Source: Flavobacteriales bacterium UBA1993
GTDB lineage: Bacteria > Bacteroidota > Bacteroidia > Flavobacteriales_G > Salibacteraceae
DNA length: 36,659 bases
Assembly: GCA_002336485.1 (NCBI GenBank)
Contig: DDCZ01000057.1
Location: 36,980 to 73,638 of the forward strand
Reading direction: 5' to 3'
The notes below the pieces were generated by a model. That model was given only the letters and a program-made list of their open reading frames with translations, did no database searches and was not told where the DNA came from. Position numbers and translations under genes: made by a program. Shown here one piece after another: positions 1-8,313 of this stretch (within the stretch, counting starts at the first letter, position 1; each line of letters starts with the position of its first letter).

Positions 1-567
1 TTCAATGAATGCGGAGCGACGCTCGATACCATCAACATTATTTTTAATGGTGAAATTGTATCCGAGCTTGGCGACGATACCACCATCTGCGATTTGGATA
101 CCATTGTGCTCGATGCATTCTCTCCCGGGGCCGACTATTTATGGAGCACAGGAGATACGATCGATACCATTTTAACGGCGCAGCAGTCGCAGCTTTACGT
201 CGTTACCGTAACGCAAGGATTGTGTCAGACCATTGAATCCAAGCGCGTTGATCTTTCAAACGTTTTGTGTCCGGGAATAGATTGTTCGCTGAAGGTGAGC
301 AACGTGTTCACACCGAACGGTGATGGGGTGAACGATCTCTGGCACGTTACAAGTGACTGCAATATTCAAACGTTTGGATTGAGCATTTACAACCGCTGGG
401 GGCAGCTGGTGCATTACAGCCCCAACGCGGCATTTGGTTGGGACGGGACGGTGAACGGTGTTCCAGCGTCGGAGGGAGTTTACTACTACGAACTCCAATT
501 CAAAGACGACGTCATAGTAGCTGTAGATGCAGAAGAGTTTAAGGGATCATTTACCTTGTTTCGTTGA
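1..567 (+). CDS. T9SS type B sorting-domain protein, 3' part (array copy 1)
   Basis: Frame 1 is open from the first base of the window to a TGA at 565-567, so this is the 3' end of a gene that starts to the left. The visible 188 residues carry an Ig-like module (SELGDDTTICDLDTIVLD) followed by the gliding-motility-associated C-terminal domain (CHU_C, type B T9SS sorting domain), recognised by NVFTPNGDGVNDLW, IYNRWGQLVH, FGWDG and EGVYYYEL. By family knowledge this domain directs export through the type IX secretion system and attachment to or release from the cell surface. It matches the C-termini of the four genes that follow, and is closest in wording to the fourth copy (5792-8263). Its binding partner or substrate cannot be told because the N-terminal domains are outside the window. 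Confidence 0.9.
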   Translation, partial: FNECGATLDTINIIFNGEIVSELGDDTTICDLDTIVLDAFSPGADYLWSTGDTIDTILTAQQSQLYVVTVTQGLCQTIESKRVDLSNVLCPGIDCSLKVSNVFTPNGDGVNDLWHVTSDCNIQTFGLSIYNRWGQLVHYSPNAAFGWDGTVNGVPASEGVYYYELQFKDDVIVAVDAEEFKGSFTLFR

Positions 568-626
568 GACAACACTTTGGTGTTTATAAACGTCCTTATC
601 GAGTAACACTCTGAGTGAAGTAACTT

Positions 627-634
627 TAAATTTG
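627..634 (+). promoter_or_regulatory. Bacteroidota -7 element upstream of array copy 2
   Basis: TAAATTTG matches the TAnnTTTG -7 consensus of the Bacteroidota primary sigma factor exactly and lies 24 bases before the ATG at 659. No convincing TTTG -33 element is visible at the usual spacing. The element argues that copy 2 has its own promoter and that the TTG overlapping it at 632 is not the start codon. Confidence 0.55.
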
Positions 635-658
635 CAACAGAGTAGATTATCTCATCCT

Positions 659-3160
659 ATGGCGCGTCTCCTAATATTTCTTTTTGCCTTTGTGTCGGCT
701 GTTGCATCAGCACAAACACCTGCCGATTGGTGGTATTTTGGAGTCAATGCTGGCTTGCACTTTGACGGCACCACGCCTGTTGTCGACCTAAACGGTCAAA
801 TCAGCACACTTGAAGGTTGTGCCACCATCTCAAATTATGACGGAGACTTGCTGTTCTACACGGATGGCTCGTTAGTCTATGATTCAACACACACTCAAAT
901 GCCAAATGGATTCGGGTTGCTGGGTAATAGCAGCTCGTCGCACTCTGCGATAGTCGCTCCAATGCCAGGAAACGCTGATCTCTACTACATTTTCACAGTA
1001 GACGCCACGGAGGCGGCTGGGATTGAAGGTATGCGCTACACCATTGTAGACATGACATTGAATGGCGGATTAGGTGATGTTGTAGTCGATAGTTTAAATA
1101 TCCAATTACACGATTCAACATCGGAAAAGTTAGGCGCGTATCCGCACTCAAACAACCAAGATATTTGGGTAGTTGGCCATAGGTTGCATGACGGCGATTA
1201 CCTCTCTTACAAGCTGAATAGTAATGGTGTTGTTCAGGCACCAGTGGTGTCGACTATTGGCACGGTGCTTACATACCCTAATCAGGGAAATAGCATCTCG
1301 CGGGGATGTTTGCGCTTTAATCCAGGTGGTTCTGAAATGGCTTCGTCTATCCTCAGCGAAAACATTGTTGAGTTCATGGATTTTGATCGATCAACTGGAC
1401 AATTGTCCAATTACCGTGAACTAGCAGTTCCTGGTTTGACCTACGGACTGGAGTTTTCACCTTCAGGTCAATATCTTTATGTGTCATGCTGGGGGTCAGG
1501 TGGAAATGTGATCTATCAATTCGATGTCTCATCTGGAATATAATCCACTATTCAAGCTTCTATGGCAACAATCCCTCGGTTGGTTTTTAATACTTCTGGA
1601 GCGTTGCAACTTGGCTTAGATGGGAAAATCTACTTCGCTCAAGTTGGCTCCCAATACTTAGGACGAATAAACGAACCAAATAATCCCGCTGCCACATGCG
1701 ACTATGCGGATAGCGCCTTTTATCTAGGCGGTATGGTCTCCCGATACGGCTTGCCAACATTTATTCAGTCCTTCCTAATTCCAAATTTCAACGCCAACGA
1801 CGGGTGCTTTGGCGACTCTACGTTTTTTGACATCGATTCGGCGCTTATTACGGGTATAGCTTGGGATTTCGGTGATCCGGGATCAGGTGCGAACAACACT
1901 TCCACACTTCTAAATCCTGCCCATTTATTTTCCGACACAGGATCCTTCACAGTTACCGCCATTGTGCAGGTAGATACCATTTCGGACACCGTAGTTCAAG
2001 AGATATATATCTATCCACGTCAGTCAATCGACCTTGGAGCGGATACTACAATTTGTATTACCGATACGCTTCTGTTATCGGCTCGTCAGCCGTTTTCAAA
2101 TTATTTATGGAGCGATAGCTCATCGGCGGATACCTTGCTCGTTAGCGCCGACACAGTGATCTGGGTTGAAGTACAAGGAGTTTGCGACACGGTTCGAGAT
2201 TCGATTCGCATATTTTACGATTACCCCATCGCCATCAATCTTGGTCCGGATACCCTGATTTGCGGAAAAGATAGCCATGGAATTGCGGCAAACATTGTCC
2301 AAAACGCTGTAATTCAATGGAGTACAGGTGATAGTGTCGACGCCATATTTGTATATGAAACAGGAACCTACCAAGTAAATGCGGTAAAGACCTGTGGATC
2401 GCTAACCGATACCATTCTGGTAACGTTTAAGCCAATTCCTGAGGCAAATTTCTTTTCTGACACCATCAATTGTTTTGATAATGAGATTGTATTCTCCCAT
2501 CCAGACTTAGACAGCACGACCTACATATGGAGCGATTCCACGACGAAAAAGAACTATCGAGTGGATACAACAGAGACGTTTTGGTTGGCAGCGTTCAATG
2601 AATGCGGACTTACAATTGATACGGTCAACGTGATCTTCAATGGTGAAATCATTTCGGAACTTGGAGAAGACACAACCATTTGCGATTTGGACACGATCGT
2701 GTTGGATGCGTATTCCCCTGGTGCAACATATTTGTGGAGTACAGGCGATACCATCGATACCATCATGAATGCTCAGGTGAGTCAGCTCTATGTGGTCACA
2801 GTGACCCAAGGACTGTGTCAAACCATCGAGTCGAAACGAGTCGATCTGTCGAATGTTCTTTGTCCAGGCATAGACTGTTCTCTTAAGGTCGGTAATGTTT
2901 TTACCCCGAATGGCGATGGTGTTAATGACCTCTTTCGCGTCAGGAGCGATTGTGATATCGAAACCTTTGGGTTGAATATCTACAATCGATGGGGACAACT
3001 CATTCACCACAGTGACAATGCGATGTATGGCTGGGACGGCACAGTATACGGCGAGCCAGCTTCTGAAGGCGTGTACTATTATGAACTGGTGTTTAAGGAT
3101 ACGGTCATCGTAGCCGTAGATAATCTGGATTTCCGAGGCAGCATAACTCTTATTCGATAG
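659..3160 (+). pseudogene. T9SS beta-propeller/Ig-like surface protein with in-frame TAA (array copy 2)
   Basis: Start chosen at ATG 659, giving the signal peptide MARLLIFLFAFVSAVASA, as in the paralogues. The frame is the same from 659 to the TAG at 3158-3160 and would encode 833 residues, but a TAA at 1541-1543 (codon 295) splits it. Sequence on both sides aligns with the paralogues: QFDVSSGI before the stop and STIQAS...GALQLGLDGKIYFAQ after it match QYDISLYD and AAIQTS...GQIQMGPDGNIYCAS of copy 3. Domains: propeller-like region, PKD domain (WDFGDPGSG, HLFSDTGSFTVTA), Ig-like modules, CHU_C sorting domain. If the stop is real, the product is a secreted propeller fragment without a sorting signal. 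A recent nonsense mutation or a base-call error are both possible; no frameshift is involved. Confidence 0.8.
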
Positions 3161-3227
3161 CAAGCGCGCGACAGAATTTTTTTCCAGTCCAGAGACCACT
3201 TTGTGTTCTTTATCACGTCTTTTGTGC

Positions 3228-5744
3228 ATGCGCTTTTTGGTTCTAATCTCTCTTCTGTTTATTTCATTCGCTTCGAATGCCCAGTCATCGGCTGATTGGT
3301 GGTATTTCGGTCTGAACGCGGGAGTGCATTTTGAATCCACTGGACCGGTTGCTGATACCAACGGACTCTTATACACGTTTGAAGGATGCGCAAGTATTTC
3401 AAACAACAGTGGTGATCTTCTCTTCTACACAGATGGAAGGTGGGTTTTTAATGCGATTCATGACACGATGCCTAACGGTTTTGGGTTGTTAGGCAACTCA
3501 TCCTCAAGTCAATCGGCCATCATAGTTCCTCATCCTGGAAATCCATCCCTATACTACATCGTTACGGTGCCTGTGAGCACCACTTTGGGTATTCGATATA
3601 CCCTTGTTAATATGAACCTAGACGGAGGGCTCGGTGATGTGGACACGACGGAAAAGAATGTGTTTCTCATAGACGGTACTGGCGAAAATGTGTGCGCGGT
3701 CAAAAACGCATCTGGGCAAGGTCTTTGGATTGTGACCCACTTGAGCTACTCGGATACAGTAGCCGCATTTGAGATTACAAACTCAGGCTTTAATACTACT
3801 CCCGTCTTAAGTGATGCGGGCGATAGCATAAATGGATTTGTGGGCAGCATCAAAGGATCCGCAAATGGAAATTACATCTGCCACGCGGCACAGACGTCTC
3901 AGTGGGGAAACGGCGGCAGTATTAAGTTGATGAAATTCAACAATGCAACTGGTGAAATTGACTCTGCATTAAGCTGGAGTAGTACAATTGTATCGGGACC
4001 ATATAGCGCCGAGTTTTCAATTGATGAAAAAGTCCTTTATATAAGTGACGGATGGGGGGCGACGGTCAACTATGCGATCGCACAATACGATATTTCACTT
4101 TATGACTTAGCAGCCATTCAGACATCTGAATACATGGTGGCGGATTCCATTTCTTTTGGTCAGATTCAAATGGGGCCAGACGGAAATATTTACTGTGCCT
4201 CAAGGCTCGGATCGCAATTTCCAGGAGTTGATTCATTCCTGCACCGCATCAACGATCCAGAGATATTGGGCGCTGGATGCAATTTTGAACCAAAGGCAGT
4301 TCACTTGGGAGGACGGGTTTCAACTATGGGTTTACCGCCATTCCTATCTTCAATTTTTAATACTTCGTTTGAATTCTCTCAAACGTGTAAAAATGACTCT
4401 ACCCACTTTGTTATGGACACGGCGGGGGTGACATCTGCCATTTGGAATTTTGGCGACCCAGCTTCAGGTACGAGTGATACAAGCACACAATTGAATCCCG
4501 TTCATTTGTTTACGGATACAGGTTGGTTCGTGGTAACGCTAGTGGCGACAAGCGATACGCTTGTAGATACTACCGTTTCCAATGTGTATGTATATCCGCG
4601 GCAAACAATAGACTTGGGACCAGACACCACGATTTGTGCAGGTGATATTTTGACTCTTTTCGCAACAAATATGTTCTCGCAATACTTATGGAACGATTCG
4701 TCTACCCTCGATAGCCTTATCACAAATGGGGATTCTATTGTCTGGGTAAATGTCTTGGGTGTGTGCGATACAGTTTCTGATACGCTGAGCATCTTCTATG
4801 ACGATTTGTTATCATTCGACCTTGGTCCGGACACTTTATTGTGCGGGGGCGACAGCTTTAGACTCAGCACAGGAAATACAAATTCGGCCGTTGTGCAATG
4901 GAGTACAGGCGACAGTATTGAGACAATTTATGCTAAAATATCAGGCACATATGAGGTGAATGTGATTAATGCATGTGGTTCCCTAAATGACACCATTCAG
5001 GTGCTCTTTAAACCTACGCCGTCCTCAATTTTACTTCCTGCGGATACCATTAATTGCTTCGACAACGAAATTGTCTTGACACATGCGGACCTTGACAGCG
5101 TTAACTACATCTGGAGCGATAGCTCGTCCAAAAAGAACTACCGAGTTGATACAACAGAAACTGTTTGGTTGGCTGCGTTCAACGATTGCGGTACAACCAT
5201 AGATACGATCAACATCATTTTCAATCCAGAAATAGTGTCTGAACTCGGAAACGATACTACAATTTGCGATCTAGATACCATCGTACTCAATGCCTACTCT
5301 CCTGGAGCAGAATATGTGTGGAGTACAGGCGATACGATCGATACAATTTTCACAGCTCAAGTCAGTCAGTTGTACGTTGTCACGGTGACACAGGGTTTAT
5401 GCCAAACGATTGAATCCAAAAGGGTAGACCTATCCAATGTATTCTGCCCCGGCATTGACTGCAGTCTTAAGGTTGGAAATGTCTTCACTCCAAATGGCGA
5501 TGGAGTAAACGATGTTTGGCGTGTGTCAAGCGACTGCGATATTGTATCGTTTGGGCTCAACATATACAATCGATGGGGGCAGCTCATTCACACAAGCGAC
5601 AATGCGATGTTTGGCTGGGATGGCGCCGTTTATGGAACTCCAGCGGCAGAAGGTGTTTATTACTATGAATTGGTGTTTAAGGATTCAGTTATCGTCGATG
5701 TCGATAATCTTGATTTTAAGGGAAGCATCACACTGATTCGATAG
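3228..5744 (+). CDS. T9SS type B secreted beta-propeller/PKD/Ig-like protein (array copy 3)
   Basis: 838 residues from ATG 3228. A TTG 27 bases upstream is possible, but ATG gives a clean signal peptide MRFLVLISLLFISFASNA. Order: DWWYFG-containing start of a beta-propeller-like domain (~20-390) with blade-like motifs such as LLFYTDG, QSAIIVPHPG and QMGPDGNIYCAS; a PKD domain (~395-470; WNFGDPASG, HLFTDTGWFVVTL); Ig-like modules beginning DLGPDTTIC and DLGPDTLLC; the INCFDNEIVLTH and SELGNDTTICDLDTIVL modules; and a CHU_C type B sorting domain ending DFKGSITLIR. It is predicted to be an exported, surface-associated or released protein. The ligand is unknown; family members are usually annotated only as T9SS type B sorting-domain proteins. 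The paired cysteines of the Ig modules are conserved. Confidence 0.92.
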   Translation: MRFLVLISLLFISFASNAQSSADWWYFGLNAGVHFESTGPVADTNGLLYTFEGCASISNNSGDLLFYTDGRWVFNAIHDTMPNGFGLLGNSSSSQSAIIVPHPGNPSLYYIVTVPVSTTLGIRYTLVNMNLDGGLGDVDTTEKNVFLIDGTGENVCAVKNASGQGLWIVTHLSYSDTVAAFEITNSGFNTTPVLSDAGDSINGFVGSIKGSANGNYICHAAQTSQWGNGGSIKLMKFNNATGEIDSALSWSSTIVSGPYSAEFSIDEKVLYISDGWGATVNYAIAQYDISLYDLAAIQTSEYMVADSISFGQIQMGPDGNIYCASRLGSQFPGVDSFLHRINDPEILGAGCNFEPKAVHLGGRVSTMGLPPFLSSIFNTSFEFSQTCKNDSTHFVMDTAGVTSAIWNFGDPASGTSDTSTQLNPVHLFTDTGWFVVTLVATSDTLVDTTVSNVYVYPRQTIDLGPDTTICAGDILTLFATNMFSQYLWNDSSTLDSLITNGDSIVWVNVLGVCDTVSDTLSIFYDDLLSFDLGPDTLLCGGDSFRLSTGNTNSAVVQWSTGDSIETIYAKISGTYEVNVINACGSLNDTIQVLFKPTPSSILLPADTINCFDNEIVLTHADLDSVNYIWSDSSSKKNYRVDTTETVWLAAFNDCGTTIDTINIIFNPEIVSELGNDTTICDLDTIVLNAYSPGAEYVWSTGDTIDTIFTAQVSQLYVVTVTQGLCQTIESKRVDLSNVFCPGIDCSLKVGNVFTPNGDGVNDVWRVSSDCDIVSFGLNIYNRWGQLIHTSDNAMFGWDGAVYGTPAAEGVYYYELVFKDSVIVDVDNLDFKGSITLIR

Positions 5745-5750
5745 GCCATC

Positions 5751-5778
5751 TTTGTCAAGGCCATTAAAGGTAAATTTG
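5751..5778 (+). promoter_or_regulatory. Bacteroidota -33/-7 promoter of array copy 4
   Basis: TTTG at 5751-5754 and TAAATTTG at 5771-5778 are separated by 16 bases, a good match to the TTTG...TAnnTTTG promoter of Bacteroidota. The -7 box ends only 13 bases before the ATG at 5792, which predicts a leader of a few bases at most. Confidence 0.65.
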
Positions 5779-5791
5779 CCATCTAGCTCTT

Positions 5792-8263
5792 ATGCGACTT
5801 GCACCTACTATCATATTGCTTTTTTTATGCTCATTGAGCTTTTCTCAAAGCCCCTCTGATTGGTGGTATTTCGGGGATCAGGCTGGTGTTCATTTTACTG
5901 CCACAGGGCCTGTAGCCGATACGAATGGAGTTATGGTTACATATGAAGGATGCGCATCCGTTTCTGATGCGCAAGGAAACTTACTTTTCTATACAGATGG
6001 CACATGGGTGTATAATGCACAACATGTTATCATGCCCGATGGCGATAGTTTATTAGGAAATGGCAGCTCCACTCAATCGGCTGTGATTGTTCCATATCCT
6101 GGAAACTCCGATAAGTATTACATATTTACGGTGCGCGGATGCACAGGCGGCAGTACGACGGGAATGTTGGGGTATTTCTTTTCTTATACCGTTGTAAACA
6201 TGACGCTTGAATCAGGGCTTGGAAACGTGGAACTGGCTCAAAAGAATATTGTGTTGTTCGATTCGTCTGCAGAAAAGTGCACGGCGATGCTACATGCCAA
6301 TGGTTCAGATATTTGGGTCGTTGGTCATGAGCAGCCCACCAATAAGTTTCGAGCCTATCTCTTATCCAGTGCAGGAGTGGTTGATAGTGTCTTTTCGGAG
6401 GTAGGCCCGGGAAACAACAATTGCGTTAGTTACATGCTGGCGTCTCACGCTGGCGACCAGATCGCAATGGCCACTACAACGGTTGACAGTGTCTATGTCT
6501 TTCCGTTTAATCAAGCCACCGGAGAGGTGTCTACGCCCTTGGCTCTTGAGGTTGACGGTATTGTCTATGGTATCCATTTTTCACCCAATGACGAACTGCT
6601 CTATGCATGCTATAATAGAATCAATCAATTTGATCTTACCGCATCAAACGTGCAAGCCTCAAGATTCATAGTAGATTCGATATCGACACACGGAGCGATT
6701 GCCGAAGGACCCGATGAAAAACTATATCTAGCACGAACCAATCAGCAATATTTATCCTCTATAGAGGATCCGAATGTTTATGGAGCTGGATGCAACTATA
6801 TTGAGACATCCGTGGACTTAGCTGGACGACAATGTCGATTGGGTTTGCCGAACAACGTAGCACCAGGTTTATTCCTAATTGCCGCTATTCAGTATGAAAA
6901 GGTGTGTGTAGGAGACACCACCTTGTTTTCCATGGACACGTCAAACGTAGATGCGGCACAGTGGAATTTCGGAGATCCAAGTTCGGGCGGGGCAAACACC
7001 TCTGCTGCATATTTTCCTTCCCATTACTTTGCAGATACGGGTACATATACGGTTCGCTTAATTGTGCAATCCGATACGATCGCCGACACGGCGTTTCAAT
7101 CCATTCGAATTTATCCACGGCAAACCATTGATCTTGGTTCCGATACAACCATTTGTAGTGGTGAGCAAATTCTCTTTTCTGCTGCCCAACCGTACGCCCA
7201 GTTTTTATGGCAGGACAGCACGACAGCCGATACGTTTTTAACCAGTGGCGAAAGCCTCGTTCGGGTCTCTGTCTTTGGACGTTGCGATACCGTCATGGAT
7301 TCGGTTATGATTTCATACGACGATTCACTCTCCTTTGATCTTGGGCCTGATACCTTACTGTGTGGTGGCGATAGCTTGAGGCTCGGCACTGGAAATACAA
7401 ATTCAGCCGTTGTGCAATGGAGCACAGGCGATAGTGTGGAGACCATTTACGCTAAGGTTTCGGCTACATATGAAGTGAATGTGATTAACGCCTGTGGTTC
7501 TGTAAACGATACTATTGAAGTGACATTTAAACCTGTGCCTTCTTCTATTTTACTTCCGGCCGACACCATCAACTGCTTTGATAATGAGATTGTTCTGGCG
7601 CATGCTAATATCGACAGCGTTACCTATATCTGGAGCGATAGCTCATCCAAAAAGAACTATCGAGTAGATACCACCGAAACAGTTTGGCTCGCCGCCTTCA
7701 ATGAATGTGGATCCGTCATTGATACGATAAACATCATCTTCAATGGTGAAATCATCTCGGAGCTTGGAGACGATACCACCATCTGTGATTTGGATACGAT
7801 TGTGCTTGACGCATTTTCTCCTGGCGCAGAATATTTGTGGAGCACGGGTGATACCATCGATACGATCTTGACAGCCCAAGTAAGTCAGTTGTATGTTGTG
7901 ACAGTTACGCGAGGCTTGTGTCAAACCATCGAATCCAAGCGCGTAGACCTATCCCATGTGCTTTGCCCTGGCATCGACTGCGCCTTAAATGTGGGCAACG
8001 TCATCACGCCCAACGGTGACGGCGTAAACGATGTTTGGAGGGTGGCCAGCGACTGCGACATCGTGTCGTTTGGGCTCCATATCTACAACCGTTGGGGTCA
8101 ACTCGTTCACTCGAGCGACAATGCTAAGTTTGGTTGGGATGGAACTGTTTTTGGCGCTCCAGCCAGCGAAGGCGTCTACTATTATGAGTTGGTCTTTAAG
8201 GATACGGTCATCGTGGATGTCGACAACCTAGACTTTAGAGGAAGCATTACGCTGATTCGATAA
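5792..8263 (+). CDS. T9SS type B secreted beta-propeller/PKD/Ig-like protein (array copy 4)
   Basis: 823 residues with signal peptide MRLAPTIILLFLCSLSFS and mature start QSPSDWWYFG. It has the same architecture as its neighbours: propeller-like domain (~20-375; LLFYTDGTWVYNAQH, QSAVIVPYPG, IHFSPNDELLYAC), PKD domain (WNFGDPSSGG, HYFADTGTYTVRLIV), Ig-like modules (DLGSDTTICSGE, DLGPDTLLCGGD, TINCFDNEIVLAH, SELGDDTTICDLDTIVLD) and CHU_C domain (NVITPNGDGVNDVWRV, IYNRWGQLVHSSDN). Its own promoter lies directly upstream. The N-terminal half differs most from copies 3 and 5, which suggests each copy may present a different propeller face. Function beyond T9SS export is unknown. Confidence 0.92.
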   Translation: MRLAPTIILLFLCSLSFSQSPSDWWYFGDQAGVHFTATGPVADTNGVMVTYEGCASVSDAQGNLLFYTDGTWVYNAQHVIMPDGDSLLGNGSSTQSAVIVPYPGNSDKYYIFTVRGCTGGSTTGMLGYFFSYTVVNMTLESGLGNVELAQKNIVLFDSSAEKCTAMLHANGSDIWVVGHEQPTNKFRAYLLSSAGVVDSVFSEVGPGNNNCVSYMLASHAGDQIAMATTTVDSVYVFPFNQATGEVSTPLALEVDGIVYGIHFSPNDELLYACYNRINQFDLTASNVQASRFIVDSISTHGAIAEGPDEKLYLARTNQQYLSSIEDPNVYGAGCNYIETSVDLAGRQCRLGLPNNVAPGLFLIAAIQYEKVCVGDTTLFSMDTSNVDAAQWNFGDPSSGGANTSAAYFPSHYFADTGTYTVRLIVQSDTIADTAFQSIRIYPRQTIDLGSDTTICSGEQILFSAAQPYAQFLWQDSTTADTFLTSGESLVRVSVFGRCDTVMDSVMISYDDSLSFDLGPDTLLCGGDSLRLGTGNTNSAVVQWSTGDSVETIYAKVSATYEVNVINACGSVNDTIEVTFKPVPSSILLPADTINCFDNEIVLAHANIDSVTYIWSDSSSKKNYRVDTTETVWLAAFNECGSVIDTINIIFNGEIISELGDDTTICDLDTIVLDAFSPGAEYLWSTGDTIDTILTAQVSQLYVVTVTRGLCQTIESKRVDLSHVLCPGIDCALNVGNVITPNGDGVNDVWRVASDCDIVSFGLHIYNRWGQLVHSSDNAKFGWDGTVFGAPASEGVYYYELVFKDTVIVDVDNLDFRGSITLIR

Positions 8264-8291
8264 TAATCTTCGATTAAAGCCACTTTTAGCT

Positions 8292-8299
8292 CAAATTTG
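8292..8299 (+). promoter_or_regulatory. Probable -7 element of array copy 5
   Basis: CAAATTTG differs from TAnnTTTG at one base and occupies the same place as in copy 4, ending 14 bases before the ATG at 8314. The conserved placement is the main support. No clear -33 box is seen. Confidence 0.4.
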
Positions 8300-8313
8300 C
8301 GTCTTCCAAATAG

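Noticed and set aside
632..658. TTG at 632 as the start of array copy 2 (and TTG 3201 for copy 3).
   Set aside because: The TTG lies within the TAAATTTG promoter box for copy 2, and for both genes the downstream ATG gives a proper signal peptide like those of the other copies.
2507..3406. A 299-codon open frame on the minus strand inside array copies 2 and 3.
   Set aside because: It is antisense to the strongly conserved Ig/CHU_C module, and shorter antisense open stretches appear at the same place in other copies. It arises from codon bias of the sense genes and has no recognisable domain.
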